59,134 bases of DNA from a virus. The position numbers and the translations under genes were made by a program. A model generated the notes under the pieces. It saw nothing but the letters and a program-made list of their open reading frames with translations. It did not search any database and had not been told where the DNA came from. Of the stretch, positions 54,496-59,134 are shown one piece after another; position 1 is the stretch's first letter; each line of letters starts with the position of its first letter. The DNA lies in IMG/VR virus record IMGVR_UViG_3300035698_007197, positions 1-59,134 of that record; one strand, written 5' to 3'.

Positions 54496-55383
54496 CTAGG
54501 CCTCCAACTCTTCGGCGGGGGCCGTAAAGATCTCATCAAAGATAGCATTGTCCTGAACAAGGTCTCTGTGATCGGGAGCTTCCCAACCGGAAGGCTTCAC
54601 GATGTCATACTTGGGTTTACGGCCGCTATCCTCATGACCGTCAGTCGCCTGATCCTTTCGGACCTTCGCCATGTTGGCGGTGACAACCCGACGCCATGCC
54701 TCATTGAAGGCAGCCCGACCGAATTGGAGATCCGCCGTACCGAACAGGACCCAGATGGCATCGCACAGTGCATCGAGCTGGAGTTCCAAGCAATTGATGA
54801 TGTCGCGGCGATCCCGTCGCTCGACCGCATCCACCAGTTTGGGATATTCGTCTCGATACTCCTCGGTCTCCTCGGCATGAAACTTCTCGCGAAAATCGTG
54901 GAGATCCTGTGGAAGCATACGGGGTTTACCGAGATACTCCTGGCCGAACTTCGCATGGAACGCACTAACGTCACCCATATAGTCGGGGAAGTCATGATCT
55001 CGGAGGTGAAGCCCCTTGACGATCATATCTGCTTGGGCGGCGAGTACCTTCTCGACGTGGTGATCCCTCTTCTTGCCGGCAAACCTCGAGGCACTGATGA
55101 GCATAGTCCGGACATCGCCGGCTTGTTCCACGAGGAAGTGAAGTTCAGCTATGATCTCCTGCTCATCATCCTCTATCTGAATAGCCCGGTCCTCCAATTT
55201 CTCGTAAGGGGGTAAAGCGGTGAACCGACTATTCCACCTGTCCTTATGGGTCCAGCGCAGCTTTCCGTCTTCACCGCGGTAGGCAACGCCCGTGACCCAG
55301 TCGCCGGTGTCCGGGTGCTTTCCCGATTGAGGTTCCTCATAGGCGTATAGTCCGCCGTCGGCGTGGGTATGGGTAGGTTTCAT
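54496..55383 (-). CDS. DUF1653-like plus HisE/MazG-like pyrophosphohydrolase fusion
   Basis: The protein has 295 aa. Residues 10-55 (G-L-Y-A-Y-E-E-P, W-V-T-G-V-A-Y-R, R-F-T-A-L) resemble DUF1653. Residues 155-280 are a phosphoribosyl-ATP pyrophosphohydrolase-like (MazG superfamily) domain: E-E-T-E-E-Y and L-D-A-L-C-D-A-I-W-V-L-F-G-T-A, then A-N-M-A-K-V and K-P-S-G-W-E-A-P. Such enzymes hydrolyse dNTPs. In base-modifying phages a dCTPase removes normal dCTP, so dCTP is a plausible substrate next to the TS-like genes, but not proven. Confidence 0.75.
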   Translation of the reverse strand: MKPTHTHADGGLYAYEEPQSGKHPDTGDWVTGVAYRGEDGKLRWTHKDRWNSRFTALPPYEKLEDRAIQIEDDEQEIIAELHFLVEQAGDVRTMLISASRFAGKKRDHHVEKVLAAQADMIVKGLHLRDHDFPDYMGDVSAFHAKFGQEYLGKPRMLPQDLHDFREKFHAEETEEYRDEYPKLVDAVERRDRRDIINCLELQLDALCDAIWVLFGTADLQFGRAAFNEAWRRVVTANMAKVRKDQATDGHEDSGRKPKYDIVKPSGWEAPDHRDLVQDNAIFDEIFTAPAEELEA

Positions 55384-55883
55384 GCTTCATTCTCCAGGTT
55401 ATAGCAGTGGTGGAAATATACAGTAGCGGTAAGCTGATCCATGTCATCGCCAATGCGATAGACAAAGTGAGCATGCTGAGCAGCCCACAGTCGGTACTCC
55501 TTGAGAAGTTCCTGCTCATGCTCATCGAGCAATTGCCGGTGACGTTCGGTATCGTGATCCTTGAGTTCGTGCCCCTCGAAGCCGCGTGTGCCCGCGTCAC
55601 AATAAATAAAGGTGTGCCCCGCGTCATAGAAAATGGACTGGCGACCGAGAGTAATCGGGTCACCTTCTTTGCGAAACTTACCATATATTGAATTGGAGAT
55701 AACGGGATGACGAACGAAGAGCCGCTGCTCGAGTGTCTCATATCGATCAACTCGCTCGTTAATCTCATCATCACTCAGAGGTGGTCCTTCGCTTTCTTGG
55801 ACGATTAACGCCATATACTCGGCCATTTGTTGAGCGAGGGTGCTCTTGCCGCTGTTGTCCATTCCTTCGATAATAATAGCCAT
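55380..55883 (-). CDS. Deoxynucleoside monophosphate kinase-like
   Basis: The protein has 167 aa. ATG 55883 is downstream of the promoter start point and has CGGAG; upstream in-frame starts would be untranscribed. Residues 1-16 (A-I-I-I-E-G-M-D-N-S-G-K-S-T-L) are a Walker A of thymidylate-kinase/dNMP-kinase type. R-H-P-V-I-S and the D-A-G-H region look like substrate and LID parts. It would phosphorylate a (modified) dNMP. First gene of the long minus-strand unit and ATGA-coupled to the HisE-like gene. Confidence 0.75.
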   Translation of the reverse strand: MAIIIEGMDNSGKSTLAQQMAEYMALIVQESEGPPLSDDEINERVDRYETLEQRLFVRHPVISNSIYGKFRKEGDPITLGRQSIFYDAGHTFIYCDAGTRGFEGHELKDHDTERHRQLLDEHEQELLKEYRLWAAQHAHFVYRIGDDMDQLTATVYFHHCYNLENEA

Positions 55884-55896
55884 GGTTTGCTCCGTA

Positions 55897-55925
55897 TTGA
55901 CGACCGTGAAAACTTTTGACATAAT
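55897..55925 (+). promoter_or_regulatory. Plus-strand promoter overlapping the divergent minus promoter
   Basis: TTGACG (55897-55902), 17-bp spacer, CATAAT (55920-55925). Its -10 region is shared with the minus promoter's -10 (55921-55926), so both cannot be occupied at once. A short stem (CTGG/CCAG, about 55929-55943) lies at its predicted 5' end. Confidence 0.65.
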
Positions 55926-55949
55926 ACTCTGGTTTTTCGCCAGTGTCAA
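55921..55949 (-). promoter_or_regulatory. Minus-strand promoter of the nucleotide/replication unit
   Basis: On the minus strand TTGACA (55949-55944), 17-bp spacer, TATTAT (55926-55921), near consensus. It drives 55883 leftward through the replication genes. Confidence 0.8.
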
Positions 55950-55960
55950 CGGGGGTCGTC

Positions 55961-56158
55961 TTGTCCCAAAATCTTGAGAATTTCTTCAGCGTAAAGGAAG
56001 CTGCATTGTATATCGGTATCGATTACATGGCTCTCCATCAACGCATACACCGGGGAACCGTTCAAGTGGAACGGCCTGGTAATCATATAGTGCTCGTTCC
56101 TCGTCAAGAGGCTGAGAGGCTTAAAGCGGAGAGGGAAGCCGACTGTGTTAATCACTAA
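55961..56158 (+). CDS. Small excisionase/AlpA-like HTH protein
   Basis: The protein has 65 aa from TTG 55961, which has GGGGG about six bases upstream; GTG 55943 in frame is an alternative. Residues 10-50 (F-S-V-K-E-A-A-L-Y-I-G-I-D-Y-M-A-L-H-Q-R-I) fit the MerR/excisionase-type HTH domain, which often ends with R-x-G-x-V-P-x. It lies between divergent promoters and the primase-helicase gene, which it overlaps by 14 bases, and could control either. Confidence 0.65.
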   Translation: MSQNLENFFSVKEAALYIGIDYMALHQRIHRGTVQVERPGNHIVLVPRQEAERLKAEREADCVNH

Positions 56159-58043
56159 GATCTGGTCAGAGCAACCAGGCAATTTCTTTTGCTTGTCAAC
56201 CAAGGACGGGTCGGGGAAGTGGAAGGACCACTTCTTCGCTCGGGATGAGTTCGGCAAGATCCGACAATTCCTAAGGGATAATGAGGATTGCGACATATAC
56301 TTTTGCCCTCATGGGTTTAAGCGAAGATCGAGGACTAAGGCAGAGGCTGTTCTCCCGAACCTCCTGTGGGCAGATCTTGATTTCGCCGATCCCAGCGACA
56401 TGAAACCCAAGCCCACTTATGCCTTTGAGTCTTCACCGGGAAGGTATGTTGGTCTCTGGGCTTTGAAAGGGACAATGAGTGAGTCGCTGAATAGGCGACT
56501 GACGTATGCAGTAGAGGCTGACCATGGGGGTTGGGATCTCACCCAAGTCCTGCGTATGCCCGGCACGAAGAACTATAAGTACAAGGCTCAGCCTCGAGTG
56601 AGGATCCTGTGGAAGGATGGGAAGGTCTGGTCAATCAAGGCAATCGAGAAATACTTACCGGACGAAGAGGATGAGTCCGAAGACGGTGTAGTATATGTCT
56701 CGCCCTCCGAGGTTTTCGAGAAATACCAAGACAAGCTCCCCCGTTGGGCACGTCGGGAGTTGATGGCCGAGAAGATCAAGGGTAAAGCTGACCGAAGCGA
56801 AATGCTATGGAAACTTGAGAACGTATGCCTCGAAGCCGGAATGGCTATGGAAGAAGCTTTCGCCGTTATCAAGATGTCCGTATGGAATAAGTTCAAAGGT
56901 CGGCGTAACGAAGACGAGATAATACTGAATGAGCTGAGGAAGATAGTTGACAGCAATTTCCGGGAGAAACCCAAAGGGGCAGAGAAACGCCACAGGAGAT
57001 CCGACAAGGAGGAGTCCGAGAAAGAAAAGAACCGGGGCATATTTACCTTCAAGCCGCTAAGCGAGATCAAGGAAGAGAAGATCGATTGGATCTGGTACCC
57101 TTATCTGGCGAAGAAAACCCTATCGATCCTCGAGGGTGACCCGGGTCTCGGTAAATCCTATCTCGCCATGATGGTCTCCGCTGCTTTATCTAAAGGCCAG
57201 AAACTTCCTTGCGTCCATAAAGGTAAACCTCGAGCTCATGGCCCGGTTGTCTACTTCGATATTGAGAATAACGCAGCATCTGTAACCAAGGTCCGCTTAA
57301 GACATAATGGCTTCACTGATCTAGGGGATTACTATCCTATTGAGCAAGCCTTCAGCATTGAGGATGAAGATGCCATTGATGAGATCTGCGAATACCTGGA
57401 GAAGATCAAACCCATCCTCGTGGTATTCGATACGCTAAACACTTACATTGGTAAGGCTGATACGCACAAAGCCTCCGAGGCCACTCAAGCGATGAATATC
57501 TTTAAGGAGATCGCTACCGATTTTGATTGTTCCGTTCTCGTGCTTCGTCACCTTACTAAAGGAACAGGCTCTGCGATGTATCGTGGGCAGGGTTCTGTCG
57601 CTTTCGCCGGCTCCGCTCGTGTTGTCATGGCCGTGGGTGTTGACCCCGAAGACACTGACACCCGCGTTATGGCTGTGGTCAAGGGAAACCTCGCCCCTCT
57701 ACCTGGAGGACTATCTTTCAGGATCGAAGGTAGACCCAAGGATGGCTCTGAGTTTATATGGGAAGGCTTCAATAATCTGTCCGCACAGGAAGTGGTTGAC
57801 GCCTCGAACGATGCTCGGTCGAAGAATAAGGAGGGTTCCAGTATACAGGATGCTATGGAGTTCCTCGAGGCTACCATAACGGGTGCCGCTGTAGAGGTGG
57901 GTAAACTGTATAGGATGGGTGAGAAAAGAAGCGTCTCCAAGAAAATGTTGGATAGAGCTGCTTCTAAGATGAACATCAAGATTAGTAAGAAGAAAGGCGT
58001 CGAGCGTTGGAAGATCGTGCCCGACGAGGAGGATGACTCCTAA
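56145..58043 (+). CDS. Bifunctional primase-helicase (AEP-type primase plus RepA-like AAA helicase)
   Basis: The protein has 632 aa with GTG start after GAGAGGGAA. Residues 1-180 are an archaeo-eukaryotic primase-like domain: L-L-W-A-D-L-D (D77, D79) and R-M-P-G-T-K-N-Y, as in RepB-type primases. Residues about 290-540 are a RecA-fold helicase: Walker A G-D-P-G-L-G-K-S (near 332), Walker B I-L-V-V-F-D-T, R-H-L-T-K-G arginine-type motif. The C-terminal 60 residues form a winged helix. It would prime and unwind DNA for PolA. It is alone on the + strand next to the replication unit. Confidence 0.88.
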   Translation: MLITKIWSEQPGNFFCLSTKDGSGKWKDHFFARDEFGKIRQFLRDNEDCDIYFCPHGFKRRSRTKAEAVLPNLLWADLDFADPSDMKPKPTYAFESSPGRYVGLWALKGTMSESLNRRLTYAVEADHGGWDLTQVLRMPGTKNYKYKAQPRVRILWKDGKVWSIKAIEKYLPDEEDESEDGVVYVSPSEVFEKYQDKLPRWARRELMAEKIKGKADRSEMLWKLENVCLEAGMAMEEAFAVIKMSVWNKFKGRRNEDEIILNELRKIVDSNFREKPKGAEKRHRRSDKEESEKEKNRGIFTFKPLSEIKEEKIDWIWYPYLAKKTLSILEGDPGLGKSYLAMMVSAALSKGQKLPCVHKGKPRAHGPVVYFDIENNAASVTKVRLRHNGFTDLGDYYPIEQAFSIEDEDAIDEICEYLEKIKPILVVFDTLNTYIGKADTHKASEATQAMNIFKEIATDFDCSVLVLRHLTKGTGSAMYRGQGSVAFAGSARVVMAVGVDPEDTDTRVMAVVKGNLAPLPGGLSFRIEGRPKDGSEFIWEGFNNLSAQEVVDASNDARSKNKEGSSIQDAMEFLEATITGAAVEVGKLYRMGEKRSVSKKMLDRAASKMNIKISKKKGVERWKIVPDEEDDS

Positions 58044-58076
58044 GAAAAAGGCCCCCGGGATTATCTCCCGAGGACC
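58044..58076 (-). terminator. Intrinsic terminator in the minus direction
   Basis: The stem GGCCCCCGGGA (58050-58060) pairs with TCCCGAGGACC (58066-58076), two mismatches, 5-base loop. The T-run is on the minus strand (complement of AAAAA 58045-58049), so it stops leftward transcription. There is no minus-strand gene here, which points to the RNA candidate at 58045-58280. Confidence 0.7.
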
Positions 58077-58280
58077 TCTCACCAAACAGGGGGGCATAAG
58101 GCTGCAGGTTCTAGAGCCCCGCGTTCTACAGCCTTATATGCCGGGGCACTCACCTGATCCAAGTCATAGGCGGTTCTCCGCGGTTTCGGCGCATCGATCC
58201 TTGGGCGCCGCTAGAACACCTGGATCGGGTGCCGATCACGTCCAACGAAAGGTTACGACCCGAGACGCGACCGGCAATGT
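58045..58280 (-). ncRNA. Candidate minus-strand non-coding RNA
   Basis: The 390-bp gap 58044-58433 contains no good gene but has a minus promoter-like -35 (58310-58305) and a minus-oriented terminator (58076-58044) about 235 nt apart. Between them, GGCATAAGGCTG (58093-58104) pairs with CAGCCTTATATGCC (58129-58142), and GCCCCG (58116-58121) could instead pair with CGGGGC (58142-58147), so two structures compete. CGATCC and GGATCG (about 58195/58220) form another stem. Confidence 0.5.
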
Positions 58281-58281
58281 T

Positions 58282-58310
58282 ATATTCGCGCAATCGCGCA
58301 CCACTGTCAA
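58282..58310 (-). promoter_or_regulatory. Possible minus-strand promoter of the RNA candidate
   Basis: TTGACA (58310-58305) on the minus strand is a perfect -35. At 17 bp the -10 reads GAATAT (58287-58282), only 3 of 6 matches; AATATA at 18 bp is similar. The -35 is convincing, the -10 weak. Confidence 0.45.
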
Positions 58311-58359
58311 CCCCCTTGATCTTCCTCATCCTTCTAAGAGTAAGAGAGCATTTAGGTGA

Positions 58360-58410
58360 TTGACACCACCAGTCCGTAGTGGTAAATGTAACTTGTCGCA
58401 ATTCAAGCGA
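58360..58410 (+). promoter_or_regulatory. Promoter with 5' stem-loop
   Basis: TTGACA (58360-58365), 17-bp spacer, TAAATG (58383-58388), 6 bp, then TCGC (58396-58399), loop AATTCAA, GCGA (58407-58410). The 15-mer CTAAGAGTAAGAGAG upstream (58334-58348) also occurs at 122-136, upstream of the promoter at 148. Confidence 0.75.
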
Positions 58411-58433
58411 TACCAAACAGTCGGAGATACCGT

Positions 58434-59132
58434 ATGAGTGACTTAGCAAAATTAAATAGACTGCGTGAGAACGCGGGAATGAAACCCCTCAAATCCTGGA
58501 AAGCCTCGAAAGACAAGCTCCAGGAAAAGATCGATGACATGATCGAAGCGGGCAACCTTGATGTTCTTCCCGGTGCCAATACCGAGGCAGCTCCCAAGAC
58601 CGATGACCCACAGGTGGCGAAGGCTAGACCCGATCCCGTCGAACCGGAGAAGAAGGAACCTAAGGTTACTCAGGTCCGCCCGGGACTAGGACGAGGGGTC
58701 GAGAACGACCTGTTCGGTAGGGGCTGCCGTCAATCCATTCGGGATCATCGAAAGAAGGAGAGGGAGGAGGCTAAGGCTGAACGCAAGAACGCCGCCGAGT
58801 TATCCGATGAGGACAAGCGACAGATCAAGGATGAGGCCCGGCTCCGTGGGGCAGTCGATCCCAAGAAGGATCCCGCAAAAGCGAAGCGACAGGCGGACAA
58901 GGTCAAGGCGAAGCAGGAGAAGCGCAAAGCTTCGGGTCGAACGGTCAAGAAGGTGGATGACAATGAGATTACTGTTGCGGACCTGGCCCGCGAACTCAAG
59001 ATCAGCCCTAAGATCGCACGAGCGAAGCTTCGCCGTCACGAGGACAAGATCAAGGATCTTCACACCAAAGGACAGGACCGTTGGGTCTTCCCGAAGAGTG
59101 CTGCTGATAAGCTTAAGGCTATACTCTCCTAA
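58434..59132 (+). CDS. Charged DNA-binding-like protein with C-terminal mini-HTH
   Basis: The protein has 232 aa with CGGAGA before ATG 58434. Residues 1-45 are helical, 46-85 Pro/Glu/Lys-rich and probably disordered, 86-170 highly charged helix (K-K-E-R-E-E-A-K-A-E-R). Residues 178-232 (I-T-V-A-D-L-A-R-E-L-K-I-S-P-K-I-A-R-A-K-L-R-R) form the mini-HTH unit also found at 1135-1707 and 44415-44765. The gene crosses the end of the assembly; the last 125 bases repeat at 1-125. It belongs to the early + strand block. Confidence 0.8.
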   Translation: MSDLAKLNRLRENAGMKPLKSWKASKDKLQEKIDDMIEAGNLDVLPGANTEAAPKTDDPQVAKARPDPVEPEKKEPKVTQVRPGLGRGVENDLFGRGCRQSIRDHRKKEREEAKAERKNAAELSDEDKRQIKDEARLRGAVDPKKDPAKAKRQADKVKAKQEKRKASGRTVKKVDDNEITVADLARELKISPKIARAKLRRHEDKIKDLHTKGQDRWVFPKSAADKLKAILS

Positions 59133-59134
59133 GA
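59008..59134. repeat. Terminal direct repeat, right copy
   Basis: Identical to 1-127 over 127 bases. It marks circular closure of the assembled genome; see the left copy. Confidence 0.95.

Noticed and set aside
58091-58147. Possible tRNA-like element (GGTTCTAGAGCC resembles a T-loop)
   Set aside because: No cloverleaf with acceptor, D-arm and anticodon could be drawn; long-range stems exclude it. No tRNA was found elsewhere by eye.
58033-58359. 108-aa + strand frame after the primase-helicase
   Set aside because: It runs through two strong hairpins and ends in Arg/Ser/Pro-rich sequence without ribosome site or family likeness. The interval is better explained as structured non-coding.

Overview
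The window is a complete, circularly closed genome of a tailed bacteriophage. Bases 1-127 are repeated exactly at 59008-59134, so the unique genome is 59,007 bp and the last gene (58434-59132) reads through the join. The host is probably an alphaproteobacterium. The tail-tip block (DUF2460, DUF2163, NlpC/P60, large hub protein) has the order known from Rhodobacter gene transfer agents and related siphophages. The replication nuclease carries an IGHNGGP-type N-terminal motif common in alphaproteobacterial phages, and one regulator resembles the DNA-binding half of CtrA. A long tape measure, split tail chaperone and tail-tube protein indicate a non-contractile tail. No integrase or convincing CI-type repressor is visible, so a lytic life style is the simplest reading.

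Layout. (1) 133-16080, mostly + strand: about forty small early or accessory genes, many overlapping by ATGA or TAATG. They are driven by a dozen sigma70-like promoters with 17-bp spacers, several of which place a small stem-loop at the predicted 5' end of the mRNA. Recognisable products are a DUF2786 protein, two RpoA-CTD-like helix-hairpin-helix proteins, ThyX, a MazG-like pyrophosphohydrolase and an ATP-dependent DNA ligase. A repeat-rich zone (6300-7400) with a divergent HTH gene is the best candidate for an origin or control region. (2) 16081-19534: a structured non-coding segment, two membrane proteins, and a minus-strand accessory group (DUF1643, DUF6011, Pyr_excise-like). (3) 19535-42437, + strand: terminase, portal, protease-scaffold, capsid, connectors, tail tube, chaperones with a -1 frameshift, tape measure with an embedded peptidase, tail tip, fibre, endolysin and holin. 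(4) 55883-42382, minus strand: a dNMP kinase, a HisE/MazG-like enzyme, two thymidylate-synthase-fold enzymes, dCMP deaminase, a UDG-like/PolA fusion, a PD-(D/E)XK nuclease, a Sak4-like ATPase, a DUF669 ssDNA-binding-like protein, a VRR-NUC nuclease overlapping an SNF2 helicase, a CtrA-like regulator, two overlapping spanins and a J-domain protein. (5) 55961-59132, + strand: a small HTH protein, a primase-helicase, a possible antisense non-coding RNA, and a charged DNA-binding-like protein.

How the parts fit. The replication and nucleotide genes form a self-sufficient DNA synthesis unit. ThyX can already make dTMP, so the two ThyA-fold proteins, both with Asp aligned where ThyA has its uracil-reading Asn, together with a pyrophosphohydrolase and a dNMP kinase, look like a pathway making a modified pyrimidine (dCMP-hydroxymethylase-like) for phage DNA. 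This is inferred from sequence, not demonstrated. The other main novelty candidates are the 5'-hairpin promoter family, the two-motif repeat region, and the two structured intergenic RNAs or DNAs.
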